A stretch of 64,000 nucleotides of DNA from Pseudoalteromonas sp. P1-25. Its GTDB lineage: Bacteria > Pseudomonadota > Gammaproteobacteria > Enterobacterales > Alteromonadaceae. The stretch is from positions 248,001 through 312,000 of the forward strand of contig NZ_LKDW01000002.1 in assembly GCF_001401805.1 (NCBI RefSeq), read 5' to 3'. The stretch's first letter is position 1. The number at the start of each line of letters is the position of its first letter. The position numbers and the translations under genes were made by a program. Shown one piece after another: positions 1 through 9,591 of the stretch. The notes below the pieces were generated by a model. The model was given only the letters and a program-made list of their open reading frames with translations, was not told where the DNA came from and did no database searches.

Positions 1-8
1 GAAATTTA

Positions 9-3000
9 ATGTCAGTATTTAAAAAAATATCCGCCGCTGTCATCGGCATTTTAATCACGCTTGCCGTTATTATATTTTGTTTGTTATTTACTGCGCCCGG
101 TAATCAATTTATTGCTTATAGTGCAAACAAAATGGTAGACGGCTTACATATTGAGATTAAAAAAGGGCGCTTTTTATATAACAACCCGTTTAATGTGAGC
201 TTTAAAAACCAAAGTACAGATTTTAAAGCCCAGCAGCTTAAAATAGATTTATTTTGGTGGCAGTGCGATGGCTTATGTATTGAAAATGTAAGTGCGCGGT
301 CAGTCAAGCTTGCTCTTGGCAATCCGCCCGAAGCTACACAAGAGAGCGCCTCAGAGCCATTAGCTAAAATTACGTTTCCCTTTAATATTGCAGTAAAAAA
401 TATAGCAATAAACGAATTTGTATTAAATCATTCCAGTGCTGATGTAACCGTAAATAACTTTACCCTTGCAGCGAAAGCCGAAGATGCAACCTTAGCGGTA
501 AAAAGCCTGACTATTAGCGATGTACTGGTAAAGCTTAAAGAGCAACCCACCTCATCCAAACAGGCAACGGTTCAGCAAAGCCAGGCGCTAACAGCGCTAC
601 CCGCGTTACCAGATATAGAATTTACATCGCCCCTTAATTTACGGGTAGAGCAGTTTGACGTAAAAAACGTGGGTATTGAACAAGGTGAGCAAACACATAC
701 AATTGAAAACATAGCGCTTGCACTAAATGTAGAAGATGAAAAAGTTAACTTACAAACCCTTAGCGCGCAGTATCAACAATGGCAATTAAATACGCAGTTG
801 AGCAGTGAACTTACCGGGAACTTGCCGATAAAGGGTGAAATAGCCTTAAATAGCGACTTACATCAAGCTAATCTGGCATTAAGTGGCGATCTATCTGATT
901 TAAATATAAAGTTAAATACAACCGGCCAATACCCATTGAATTTAACGGCAACGGCTAATTTAAAACAAAAAAATTATCCATTTGAACTTACCGGTAAAGT
1001 TGAGCAGTGGCTGATTGACGCGCAAAGTAATGAGCTAAAAGTAAGTCATGTTGATTTATCAGCCTCGGGTAATGCAGATGATTATACGCTAAGTTTAAAA
1101 GCGGATAGCCAGCTAGGTGCCTATCCAGCTGTTGTATTAAATACGCAATTAAACGGCTCGCTTAGCCAAGCACAGCTAAGCACTTTAAGCCTAAAAGCAA
1201 ACGACAGTAGTGCAATATTCAATGGCAACGTTAATTGGCAAAAGGGCATACAGGCCGAATTTTCTGGTTCGTTAAATAGTTTAAAAGCACAGTATTTAAC
1301 AGATACCGTTACAAGTGATATTTCTGGTCAGCTAGAGGGGCGCTTTAATAGCGAAGGGCAAAACTGGCAATTGCAAATGGATAATACGCAGCTTACAGGA
1401 ACACTTAACCAAACACCGCTTGAATTTGCCTCAAACTTTACACTTAATAATACGCTTAAAGCCAACATAGATAGCCTGTATTTGAGTAGCGGGCCTAATA
1501 AGTTAACCTTGAGCGGGCAAGTAGACGACACCTGGCAGGTTGACGGGAAAGTAACACTCACAGGAAGTGAGCAAACAAACCTGCCATTTGTAGCAAATGG
1601 TAAGGCCGATTTAAAAATCAGAGGCCAGCGTTTAACCCCTGCCGTTGATTTATCGTTATTACTCGACAACTTTATCTATAACGATATAAACGTTAACAAA
1701 CTCGCCCTCAAAGGAAAGCTCGATACCGCCGCAGACTGGCAAACTGATGTGAGCTTAAACGTAGGCTCAGCAAAGGTTGCTGATGAGATCATTAATCGCG
1801 TTGAGCTAACAGCCTCTGGCGATAAAACCGATCACCAAATTGTTGTCGCTATAGATGCAGAGCAAGGGGCTGCTGAGCTTGAAGTAGCCGGTAAGCTAAA
1901 TAATGACGTGTGGAATGGCTCGCTCAGTAACATAACGCTAAGTGATAAAAAGCTTAGTTTTAGTAATAGTAAAAAAATTGCAGTGATGTTTAATACTCAA
2001 ACCAGCGACTTTGATGTGAGTGCGCATTGTTGGCGCTCAAACAAAAGTGAGCTATGCATTAACACTCTTGCGCAAACCAAAAACTTGGGCCAATTTAATG
2101 CCAGCTTGAGCAATTTAGCACTTGAAGAGCTAAAACATTTTTTACCAGATAACATGCGTACGCGAGGCGATATAAGCGGCGACTTTGCTGCAAATTGGAG
2201 CGAGGGCGCTTTAAAAACACTACGGGCTAATTTAAATTCGCACGAACTTGTTGCGGTTCTTACCTCAGAGGAAGACCGGTTTAGGTTGCCTATAGAAACG
2301 CTAAAAATCAGTGCCTATACTGACTCTCAAACAGGTAAACTAGAAGCAGATTTAGACTCAAGTGTGCTGGGTAAAATAACCACCCAAATTAATATTGATG
2401 ATATTCAAAATCAGCAAACATTAAACGGTAACATCGATATAGACAAAATTTTGCTATCAGACTTACATCCATTTTTAGAGACCCTTGAGCAATTAAAAGG
2501 GGATGTAACCGGTAATGTGGCACTTGCTGGCACATTACAAGACCCACTATTAAAAGGTGAGCTAAATGTTAGTGATATCAATTTAGAAGGTGAGCAGTTA
2601 CCTATAGTATTGCAAAAATCTAATATAAACATTTTATTTGATAAAACTACCGCCACAATTAAAGGTAATTTAAACGACAGCCAAGGTGGTAAAATAAACT
2701 TAACTGGCGATGTAGATTGGCAAAGCGCACAGCCTGAGGTAAACGTAAGCGTTAATGGCGAGCAGTTTTTTGTGCGTGCACAGCAAGGCGTGACGTTTAA
2801 AGTATCTCCTGATTTAACCATTGGACTGGCAAATAATGCATTAAAGCTGTCGGGCGAAGTGATTGTACCTTATGGCAGAGTAATGATTGAAGAGCTGCCA
2901 GAGGGCGCCGTTCAAGTGAGCGACGATGAGATTATTGTTGATCAGCAAACGGAAAAATCAGAAAACGTGCCATTTGACTACGATGTAAATTTAAAAGTCA

Positions 3001-3692
3001 TTGTTAAAAACGATGTGAAAATAGAATCGTTTGGCCTTGAGTCTAAAATAGCGGGAGATTTGGCCATCAAAATGAGCCAAGGGGCCCCTATAATTGCCAC
3101 CGGCGAGCTCAATTTAATCGATGGAACGTATTTAGCTTTTGGCCAAGATTTAATTATTAGTACTGGGCAAATAGGGTTCAGTGGCTCGATTGAGCAACCA
3201 TTTTTAAATATTAAAGCCATACGTAATCCAGACACAACAGCAAACGGTGTTGTGGCAGGTGTTACGCTTACTGGTAACGTTGAGCAACCTACCTTAAAAG
3301 TGTTTTCTGAGCCGGCAATGGACCAAGCACAAGCGCTTGCTTATTTACTCAATGGGCAGCCGTTAGGCGAGGGTGACAGTTCAAGCGACGCCATGCTTAC
3401 TCAGTTATTGCTCTCACAAGGGGTGAGCCGCAGTGAAGGCGTTGTATCTAAAGTTGGCGAAACCATTGGTTTATCTGATGTAAGCTTAAGCTCAACGGGT
3501 TCTGGCGATAACACTAAACTTGAAATATCTGGCTATGTAGCGCCTAGCTTACAAGTTAAATACAGCGTAGGGGTGTTTGACTCGCTCAGCGAGGTCGCTA
3601 TTCGTTATCAGCTGCTTTCGCAATTTTATGTAGAGATCACCAGTGGTTTAAATCAAAATGTTGATTTACTCTATAAGTTTGATTGGGATTAA
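9..3692 (+). CDS. tamB: TamB, inner-membrane subunit of the translocation and assembly module
   Basis: The 1227-residue protein starts with one hydrophobic anchor (about residues 7-29). A very long beta-rich periplasmic region follows, and the C-terminal part (about 880-1227) matches the TamB/DUF490 domain, with the typical stretch VPYGRVMIEELPEGAVQVSD and the ending KFDWD. TamB works with the outer-membrane protein TamA in envelope biogenesis and is thought to form a lipid or protein conduit across the periplasm. The start lies 8 bases into the window, so tamA is presumably just upstream, outside the window. The cyclophilin gene follows after 10 bases, so the two are probably cotranscribed. 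Length and architecture are normal for the family. Confidence 0.93.
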   Translation: MSVFKKISAAVIGILITLAVIIFCLLFTAPGNQFIAYSANKMVDGLHIEIKKGRFLYNNPFNVSFKNQSTDFKAQQLKIDLFWWQCDGLCIENVSARSVKLALGNPPEATQESASEPLAKITFPFNIAVKNIAINEFVLNHSSADVTVNNFTLAAKAEDATLAVKSLTISDVLVKLKEQPTSSKQATVQQSQALTALPALPDIEFTSPLNLRVEQFDVKNVGIEQGEQTHTIENIALALNVEDEKVNLQTLSAQYQQWQLNTQLSSELTGNLPIKGEIALNSDLHQANLALSGDLSDLNIKLNTTGQYPLNLTATANLKQKNYPFELTGKVEQWLIDAQSNELKVSHVDLSASGNADDYTLSLKADSQLGAYPAVVLNTQLNGSLSQAQLSTLSLKANDSSAIFNGNVNWQKGIQAEFSGSLNSLKAQYLTDTVTSDISGQLEGRFNSEGQNWQLQMDNTQLTGTLNQTPLEFASNFTLNNTLKANIDSLYLSSGPNKLTLSGQVDDTWQVDGKVTLTGSEQTNLPFVANGKADLKIRGQRLTPAVDLSLLLDNFIYNDINVNKLALKGKLDTAADWQTDVSLNVGSAKVADEIINRVELTASGDKTDHQIVVAIDAEQGAAELEVAGKLNNDVWNGSLSNITLSDKKLSFSNSKKIAVMFNTQTSDFDVSAHCWRSNKSELCINTLAQTKNLGQFNASLSNLALEELKHFLPDNMRTRGDISGDFAANWSEGALKTLRANLNSHELVAVLTSEEDRFRLPIETLKISAYTDSQTGKLEADLDSSVLGKITTQINIDDIQNQQTLNGNIDIDKILLSDLHPFLETLEQLKGDVTGNVALAGTLQDPLLKGELNVSDINLEGEQLPIVLQKSNINILFDKTTATIKGNLNDSQGGKINLTGDVDWQSAQPEVNVSVNGEQFFVRAQQGVTFKVSPDLTIGLANNALKLSGEVIVPYGRVMIEELPEGAVQVSDDEIIVDQQTEKSENVPFDYDVNLKVIVKNDVKIESFGLESKIAGDLAIKMSQGAPIIATGELNLIDGTYLAFGQDLIISTGQIGFSGSIEQPFLNIKAIRNPDTTANGVVAGVTLTGNVEQPTLKVFSEPAMDQAQALAYLLNGQPLGEGDSSSDAMLTQLLLSQGVSRSEGVVSKVGETIGLSDVSLSSTGSGDNTKLEISGYVAPSLQVKYSVGVFDSLSEVAIRYQLLSQFYVEITSGLNQNVDLLYKFDWD

Positions 3693-3702
3693 ATAGAATT
3701 AT

Positions 3703-4584
3703 ATGAAAGGATTATATTTAGCAGCACTAATAACAGGATTAACTGGCTGTGCCCAACACACAGAGCAATACGCGAGTACTCAACAAACCCCAACACGTAG
3801 CGCAAGCGAGGTAATAAAGCAGGCTAAAGCGCACGAATGGCGAAATGTAGACAAGCAAAATATTTTAAAAATTACGCTACCTACAGGGGCGGCTTATGTT
3901 GAGCTTAACCCGCAGCTTGCAGCTAAACATACTGCGCACATAAAACAACTTGCACGAGAAGGTTTTTACAAAAATACCCGTGTTTATCGTTTTGTTGAAG
4001 GGTTTGTAGCACAAGGTGGCGACAGCTCAGGCAACAAACCAATTAAAACGGCTAATAAAACGGTGCCAGCGGAGTTTTACCATACCACTACACAGCCGCT
4101 TAAAATTACAGAGCTGCAAGGTGATGGGTACGCGCCTGTAACGGGGTTTTTAAACGGTTTTGCCGTCGCACAAAATGCTACTAATACAAAAACTTGGCAG
4201 GTACATTGCCACGGCGTGTTTGCCATGGCGCGTGGCAATGAGATAAACAGTGCAAGCACGGAATTTTTTGTCACCATTGGGCAAGGTCCGCGCTACCTTG
4301 ATAATAATATTACTGTGTTTGGAAGAGTGCTTGAAGGTATGCAGCACTTTAATCGTTTACAGCGTAAGCCTGTTCCTAATACGCCATTTAACCCAATTAC
4401 AAACATTGAGGTGTTAGCTGATATTAAAAGTGATAAAAGCACCTTTAGTGTTATGAACACAGACTCACAATCATTTAGAGAATTGATTGAGGCGCGAAAA
4501 AATCGTACCGAACCTTGGTTTGTGCACGCCCATAACTATGTTGATGTGTGCGCAATGCCTATTCCGACTAAGCGCATTAATTAG
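3703..4584 (+). CDS. Cyclophilin-type peptidyl-prolyl cis-trans isomerase, predicted lipoprotein
   Basis: The 293-residue protein has a lipoprotein signal peptide with the lipobox LTGC (Cys16), so it should be membrane-anchored in the periplasm. A cyclophilin domain covers about residues 50-250, with the core motif YRFVEGFVAQGGD at 95-107, equivalent to the catalytic Arg/Phe/Gln region of cyclophilin A. A later stretch EFFVTIGQGPRYLD is also typical. Such enzymes catalyse prolyl isomerisation during folding of exported proteins. The gene follows tamB by 10 bases and is closed by a terminator, so it probably ends the tamA-tamB operon. The roughly 45-residue tail after the domain is unassigned. 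Confidence 0.88.
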   Translation: MKGLYLAALITGLTGCAQHTEQYASTQQTPTRSASEVIKQAKAHEWRNVDKQNILKITLPTGAAYVELNPQLAAKHTAHIKQLAREGFYKNTRVYRFVEGFVAQGGDSSGNKPIKTANKTVPAEFYHTTTQPLKITELQGDGYAPVTGFLNGFAVAQNATNTKTWQVHCHGVFAMARGNEINSASTEFFVTIGQGPRYLDNNITVFGRVLEGMQHFNRLQRKPVPNTPFNPITNIEVLADIKSDKSTFSVMNTDSQSFRELIEARKNRTEPWFVHAHNYVDVCAMPIPTKRIN

Positions 4585-4598
4585 CATATAATGTGTAT

Positions 4599-4627
4599 AA
4601 AAAAAGGAGCTTAGGCTCCTTTTTTTA
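4599..4627. terminator. Bidirectional rho-independent terminator
   Basis: An A-run, the stem GGAGC-ttag-GCTCC and a T-run form a compact hairpin between the convergent cyclophilin and queF genes. A-run and T-run flank both sides, so it can serve either strand. Confidence 0.85.
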
Positions 4628-4651
4628 TAGTGATATTTAAGTCGATTGGTA

Positions 4652-5497
4652 TTACTGGCGATTAATTTTTACCGCAAACGGCGTATCGTTATAGTGCGTT
4701 GAACGATACGGATTTATATCTAGTCCACCACGGCGTGTATAACGCGCATAGACTTCAAGCTCTTTAATATTTAGCTGCGTGGTTAAATCACTATAAATAC
4801 GCTCTACACATTGCTCATGGAACTCATTGTGCGTTCTAAATGAAATTAAATAGCGCAAGAGTGCCTCATGGCATATTTGCTCACCAGTGTAGCGAATAAT
4901 TATACTGGCCCAATCAGGCTGCGAGGTAATTAAGCAGTTAGATTTAAGTAAATGGCTGTGCAGGGTCTCAGTTACTTGGGTGTCACTTTTTGATTTAAGT
5001 GAGTAGGCGTCAATATCGTAGTTATCTATTTCAATATCTAAATCGTCAATACATTGCCCAGGTAATTGCGTGCAAGGTAAGCAGTTATAGTCATCAGGTG
5101 CGTATAAAGTTACTGCTACATCGCTATTTACCGCATTTGATAAGTCTTCAATTAAATGCTGTCTTACTACCTCAATACTTTCAAAGCGGGTTTGATTAAA
5201 GCTATTTAAGTAAAGTTTAAACGACTTAGATTCAATAATATGGCTGCTTTGGCACGCAAAAGTAAATAAAGCCACGGCAACCTGTGGTTTACCTTTAGCG
5301 TTTAACCACGAAAGCTCATAACCTGTCCAAATATCTTGGCCTTTAAAGGGCAACTCGGCTTCGTCAATATTTAAAGCATCACGATTTAACTTGCGGGCAA
5401 TAGGAAAAAGTAAGCTAGGCGAATATACATCTACGTATTCAGTAGACTGCCCTAACACACTACCTTTGAGATCTGGAGAATTGCTGTAATCTGTCAT
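4652..5497 (-). CDS. queF: NADPH-dependent 7-cyano-7-deazaguanine reductase (QueF, long bimodular type)
   Basis: QueF reduces the nitrile preQ0 to preQ1 in queuosine tRNA modification. The 281-residue length fits the two-domain proteobacterial form. The QueF signature ESKSFK is at residues 89-94. The catalytic pair is visible as Cys188 (SNCLIT) and Asp195 (QPDW), and the C-terminal [15 protein letters not shown] is characteristic. The gene is divergent from syd, as in E. coli where queF and syd are neighbours, and it converges on a shared terminator. No anomalies seen. Confidence 0.96.
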   Translation of the reverse strand: MTDYSNSPDLKGSVLGQSTEYVDVYSPSLLFPIARKLNRDALNIDEAELPFKGQDIWTGYELSWLNAKGKPQVAVALFTFACQSSHIIESKSFKLYLNSFNQTRFESIEVVRQHLIEDLSNAVNSDVAVTLYAPDDYNCLPCTQLPGQCIDDLDIEIDNYDIDAYSLKSKSDTQVTETLHSHLLKSNCLITSQPDWASIIIRYTGEQICHEALLRYLISFRTHNEFHEQCVERIYSDLTTQLNIKELEVYARYTRRGGLDINPYRSTHYNDTPFAVKINRQ

Positions 5498-5556
5498 GTT
5501 TGCTCTTAAATAGTTACAATAGATGGATTATATCTAATTTAAATGAGTTTCGCAGT

Positions 5557-6096
5557 ATGTCTGTTGCAATGCAAATGGCCCAACTTCACGCACAATTTTG
5601 TGAAAAAACCGTTAAAAACACCGCTAAATACCCGCTTATGGCACACGATGAGCAATGGCCTAGCCCGTGTGAATTTGGCGAAGTAGACGCCCAAGGCAAT
5701 ATTCAATGGAAAAGTGCTTTGCAATCTCCCATAGGTTCGTTATCAGATTTAGCTAACGCACTTGAGCTGAGCTTCCCTGCAGGGTTTGATGAGTTTTATG
5801 GGCACATGTATGGCGGCAGTATTTTAGCCAGCATCGATGGCCACCGTGTTGAGTTATTACAAGCGTGGAATAAAGATGATTTTGACCTGCTGCAACAAAA
5901 TATTACTGGCCATGTCTTAATGAAACGAAAGTTAAAGCAGCCAGAAACCCTATTCATTGGTTTAACTGAGCAAGATGACCTACTGGTTACCGTGCAGGTA
6001 AATACCGGTGAGGTATGTTTAGAGTACGTGGGTAAAAAGCCGCATCATGTACTTGCACCCAATATAGAATCATTTTTAAAAGCGTTAACAGTGTAA
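5557..6096 (+). CDS. syd: Syd, SecY-interacting protein
   Basis: Syd is a cytosolic protein that binds SecY and is thought to check the state of the Sec translocon. The 179-residue frame aligns in my memory with E. coli Syd (181 aa): WPSPCEFG near the start, then TLLQ-type and LKQPETLFIG stretches, and a conserved end with SGEVC-like NTGEVCLEYVGKK. The open frame extends back to 5500, but that start would leave only 2 bases to the divergent queF start. I prefer the ATG at 5557 (MSVAMQMAQLHAQF), which matches the usual N-terminus and leaves a promoter region. Confidence 0.88.
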   Translation: MSVAMQMAQLHAQFCEKTVKNTAKYPLMAHDEQWPSPCEFGEVDAQGNIQWKSALQSPIGSLSDLANALELSFPAGFDEFYGHMYGGSILASIDGHRVELLQAWNKDDFDLLQQNITGHVLMKRKLKQPETLFIGLTEQDDLLVTVQVNTGEVCLEYVGKKPHHVLAPNIESFLKALTV

Positions 6097-6097
6097 A

Positions 6098-6137
6098 AAG
6101 TAGGTGCCAGCTTAACTCACTACTGGCACCTATTAGT
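6098..6137. terminator. Terminator between syd and the Zn-ribbon gene remnant
   Basis: The stem TAGGTGCCAG (6101-6110) pairs with CTGGCACCTA (6123-6132). An A-run lies upstream and a T-rich stretch downstream. It serves the convergent syd gene and the minus-strand gene fragment. Confidence 0.75.
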
Positions 6138-6140
6138 TTG

Positions 6141-6440
6141 TTACTGAAAATCCCACGAAATATTAGATACCAACCCGCATGGCTCACATCTAAAGTCAAA
6201 TAACCCAAACCACGGTTCTGGCAGTTTCCACTCACTATTGCAGCTAGGGCATTTACGCTCAAGCTCTGAGGCTTTATCGACACCACCTACACGGTATAAA
6301 TAATAATAAACCGGTTTTTGAGTTAAAAAGCGGATACGTTTAGCAATGTCTTTACCGCGGCGATATAAGTCACTTTTTGTGCTTGATATTTCTTCAAGCG
6401 CGGGAAATTCGCACCGCGTAGCGCCATTAATTTGTATTTG
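6141..6440 (-). pseudogene. C-terminal fragment of the DUF2310-type Zn-ribbon gene, split by the island
   Basis: Reading the minus strand from 6440 gives 99 codons and a stop, beginning QIQINGATRCEF and ending NISWDFQ. It contains two CxxC pairs of a zinc ribbon (KCPSC and RCEPCG). It corresponds to residues 159-257 of the intact copy at 18608-19381. The matching N-terminal 158 codons lie at 36954-37427, 30.5 kb away, and joining both restores a single 257-codon frame. This fragment has no start of its own and an in-frame stop lies 9 bases upstream of the junction, so it is presumably dead. Confidence 0.9.
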
Positions 6441-6650
6441 AATCTCTTAATGTTGGATACTAGTTTCTCAATATAGCTTCAATATTAATTGCAAGGCTAT
6501 GATTTTTTATAATAAAAAAGGCTAATTTTTTAGCTTTTGTTTGTATTTCTGTGTCAGTCTAAAAAAACTGAAACTTAAGTTGCCTTTTAATTTCAGTCTA
6601 AAAAAAGCAAACTATTATTTCAAACAAGAATTAATATGCGGCGTGTTCGT
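6441..6650. other. Left end of island, noncoding
   Basis: No gene seen. It contains the putative terminal sequence at 6449-6463. The sequence TCAGTCTAAAAAAA occurs twice in direct orientation (6554-6567 and 6593-6606), about 39 bases apart. These could be recombinase or accessory-protein sites; that is a guess. Confidence 0.4.
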
Positions 6651-7523
6651 TTAATAGTATTTCTCTATTTCGCTCTTCACTTCATCATATATGTTGACTT
6701 CATTATTGATTATATAAAACACTTTACCGTGTGAGTTTCCATAATCAGTTTTCATCGAGTTAAAGTTATTCTTCCAAATACCCTCAGTTTCACCATAAAC
6801 ATTTGAGCAATGTGTTATTAATTGATCAAAATACACAGTGTTATTTGTTGATTTTAAATCTAAAAAACCTTTTATTAGTTGATAGTTCTTTTGCCAAGGC
6901 TTTTGAGACCATATCTTTATTCTGTTCATTTTGTTAAAACTTTTAGAGCGAGTTACAGTATGATTCTCTATGTCAGAACTCTCATTTCTTGGAATGATAC
7001 AAGCCTCACGATTATCCTTTTCAGAATGATCTATACTAAAAAGTATATTGAATAATTCTCTTACGGAATTAATAGACTGGAATTGTCCTTTATTGATTAT
7101 TTTAATATTTGGTCGTTCATTCTTAATACCATCCTTATTGCCTTTTGTATGCCGTGCAGTCTTTAAATTTTCAATACCAGGTAAAGGTTCACCTGCAACG
7201 TCACCATAAAATAAAAAATTCTTAAATTCTAAAGTGTTTTCGTCAAAAATAATCCAAATAACACAACCTGAAGGTTTATCGGCTAGTTTCATGTGTATGT
7301 TTTGCTTTGAAGTAGAAGATGTGATGAAGGAGGCTTTTAACTGAATATGTCTAACAACACCATAACACTCACCAATAACATCATACCCTGAGTTATCTAC
7401 TTCTGGTTTTGCGATCTCAAGGCTACACTCGTGTTCAAGCCAAGACAGCTTAAGCAATTCGCTTATAAACAAATGTTCAATTAGCTTTTCTCTGTAAGAT
7501 GAATGTTCGTTATGTTGGTTCAT
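6651..7523 (-). CDS. Uncharacterised protein with a PD-(D/E)xK-like nuclease core
   Basis: I do not recognise this 290-residue protein as a named family. Its N-terminal third reads like a PD-(D/E)xK nuclease fold: a helix with Glu22, then GYDVIG with Asp48, then a strand ending in QLK (residues 61-63) where the ExK motif would be. The pattern RHIQLKAS is typical of nuclease-like domains in mobile and defence genes. The C-terminal third, with repeated lysines and aromatic residues, is unassigned. It is the outermost gene at the left end of the island, reads toward the boundary and is separated from the next module by a decayed transposase. It could be a lone restriction-type protein. Confidence 0.6.
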   Translation of the reverse strand: MNQHNEHSSYREKLIEHLFISELLKLSWLEHECSLEIAKPEVDNSGYDVIGECYGVVRHIQLKASFITSSTSKQNIHMKLADKPSGCVIWIIFDENTLEFKNFLFYGDVAGEPLPGIENLKTARHTKGNKDGIKNERPNIKIINKGQFQSINSVRELFNILFSIDHSEKDNREACIIPRNESSDIENHTVTRSKSFNKMNRIKIWSQKPWQKNYQLIKGFLDLKSTNNTVYFDQLITHCSNVYGETEGIWKNNFNSMKTDYGNSHGKVFYIINNEVNIYDEVKSEIEKYY

Positions 7524-7859
7524 TTGCTTATTCTTTAATGTTTTTGCTTACGTTCAGTTATATCAATAGAGTAAATATGAGCTATGGATTTAGCTGTCCT
7601 GATTTTTGGTATAGGGCAAACCGTTTTTGAGCTAGAGCCTTATAAAACTCATATTTATTAAATAGATTTACAATTTCCTCTATGAGAATTGACTCTTTTA
7701 ATAATTCAGTTTGAATGTATTAATTAAGAAATAGGGGACTAGAGCTATATCCCGAACTGTATCTTTATAAGGTGTTCTTAGTATAGCTAAATCAGCCATG
7801 AAATCATTGAAAGAAAACAACTCTCCTTTCCGCCACCTTTCGAAATGAACTTCCTAAGT
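7524..7859. other. Noncoding or decayed stretch in island
   Basis: No intact gene. On the minus strand, near 7735-7850, a short open stretch reads FNDFMADLAILRTPYKD. It may be a remnant of an unknown gene. I could not assign it. Confidence 0.3.
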
Positions 7860-8081
7860 TTTACTAGACCAGTTTTTAACTCAGAATAATATGCTTTTAA
7901 GTTTTTCATCTGGTGACTGAACGGGTTTAGATTTATCTGTTAACTGGCTCCGTCAGTGATATAACGTTTTGGTACAAATACCTAATCGTTGAGCGACTTA
8001 TTCAATTAAATATCCACGCTCAGTAATTTGTTTAAAAGTACCCAATTTAAGTTTTAGGGTATGACGCTTGCCTTCATTCAT
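7860..8081 (-). pseudogene. Remnant of an IS3-family transposase OrfA
   Basis: On the minus strand from 8081 the sequence reads a start, then FKQITERGYLIE, a stop, VAQRLGICTKTLYH, a stop in place of the usual Trp, RSQLTDKSKPVQSPDEKLK, then after a one-base shift AYYSELKT. This order matches the helix-turn-helix N-terminus of IS3-type OrfA proteins. Two stops and a frameshift make it nonfunctional. No OrfB or terminal repeats are evident. It marks a past insertion between the PD-(D/E)xK-like gene and the helicase module. Confidence 0.7.
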
Positions 8082-8156
8082 AAAATACCTCTTATTAGAA
8101 GTTATAATGTAACTCATTTGGTGTAGTAAACTATGGTAAGTCCATTACTCAAAATA

Positions 8157-9581
8157 CTAGAAGTCTCTGATTTCTAGTATTTCTTGTTTAAACCGCCCGT
8201 ATACACCTAATTCTCTTTCGTAATTGTTACTTAAATCACACTGTATTGAAGGTTTGTTCAACTCTTGCGTTATTTCTGGAGGCCACATTAAGGCTTTTGA
8301 ACAATCAAGATCGATATCAGATGTGAGGAAACTATCCTTAATATCATTTTCTGCTTCAGATATAGGATTATCATCACCTTCTAAGTCAACAGAATTGGTC
8401 GTGGTTTCTACTTTTACAATTGGAACTGTACCAGGGATATCTTGAGCTAAATTCTTTGCAAACTCCATCAACATAGCTTCCGCAGGCATAAACATGATTG
8501 CCTCTTGGTTTGCTTTATCCGTAATTCTCAATATACGACCTAAGATTTGTCGAAAATATAATTCTGTAGTCACATTTGTCAGCAGGCAACATACTTGCAG
8601 GCGAGGGATATTGGTGCCTTCAGAAATCATTCCTACACTGATCACCCATTTATCATTACCTTTTCTGAATTGTCTGATAGTTTCGCTTGGTTTGTCTTCA
8701 TCACTTGTGACCACAAGCGCATCTTCATCTAATACTTTTCGTAAAATATCATGGATTTTCCAAGCATGGCTAATGCTTGAAGCAACAATTAAACCTGCTG
8801 ACACACGATTAACGATTCTTAATCGGTCTAGTTGAGAGTTAGCTTTTATAAGCATCTGCTCGACAACAATTTCATTTTGAACAACTTTAGAATAAGGAAG
8901 ACCGGACTCCATTAATAGACTTGCAAACGACTTAAAATGCTGTGTTTCATCATTTTCTGTAAGCGTAATATTATCGTTATCAATAGCGATGAATTGTGGT
9001 ACTCGGCAAACTTTGTCATGTATAGCTTCTTTTAAACCGTAAACATAATCACATTTAATCTTTCGGGTTGCATCACAGTATTGAGAAAGTGCAACAGGAG
9101 AAGCATCAGAGCGCCAAGGTGTGCCAGTAAGGGCAATGGTATATTCAGCGCCATACTTTATTTTTTCAATTATTGGTTTTCCCCATGAGTTAGCGTTATC
9201 GATATTTGTTCCGGCACAATGGTGTATCTCATCAAAGATAACAAAAACCCTATGTGACTTAAAAAGATCCCAAAATGACTCATCTAAATATTGCATTCCT
9301 TGATATGTTTTTGAGTTACCTTTTGATCCGATAAGGCCATCGAAGCGAGCTTTAATAGTTTGTTCCAAACTTTGACTAAAATCGTATGCGACAATTCTCG
9401 AAGGAGCAAAACAAAAGACTAAATCAATCATGTTTTGCTCAAATAATTGTTTAGCCAGCTCTGATCCCATTATGGTTTTACCTGCACCAGGTGTCGCAAG
9501 TGCTAAAAAATTTTTTATTCCTTCAGAGTAATATTTAAGTGCTTTTTCAACACATTCACTCTGCCACTTTCTTAATTTCAT
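8157..9581 (-). CDS. Superfamily 2 DEAD/DEAH-type helicase (restriction-type translocase)
   Basis: The 474-residue protein has the full SF2 motif set: Walker A TPGAGKT (30-36), DEIH (117-120), TGTPWRS (151-157), a motif V-like SEGTNIPRLQ (320-329) and motif VI QILGRILR (345-352). The arrangement resembles the helicase cores of type III restriction subunits and XPB-like translocases, but no nuclease domain is fused. The C-terminal 100 residues are acidic and unassigned. It lies 10 bases downstream of the 170-aa coiled-coil gene and reads in the same direction, so the two form an operon divergent from an XRE regulator. This suggests a regulated defence or plasmid-type module; the exact function is unknown. 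Confidence 0.82.
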   Translation of the reverse strand: MKLRKWQSECVEKALKYYSEGIKNFLALATPGAGKTIMGSELAKQLFEQNMIDLVFCFAPSRIVAYDFSQSLEQTIKARFDGLIGSKGNSKTYQGMQYLDESFWDLFKSHRVFVIFDEIHHCAGTNIDNANSWGKPIIEKIKYGAEYTIALTGTPWRSDASPVALSQYCDATRKIKCDYVYGLKEAIHDKVCRVPQFIAIDNDNITLTENDETQHFKSFASLLMESGLPYSKVVQNEIVVEQMLIKANSQLDRLRIVNRVSAGLIVASSISHAWKIHDILRKVLDEDALVVTSDEDKPSETIRQFRKGNDKWVISVGMISEGTNIPRLQVCCLLTNVTTELYFRQILGRILRITDKANQEAIMFMPAEAMLMEFAKNLAQDIPGTVPIVKVETTTNSVDLEGDDNPISEAENDIKDSFLTSDIDLDCSKALMWPPEITQELNKPSIQCDLSNNYERELGVYGRFKQEILEIRDF

Positions 9582-9591
9582 TAAGGTTTAC

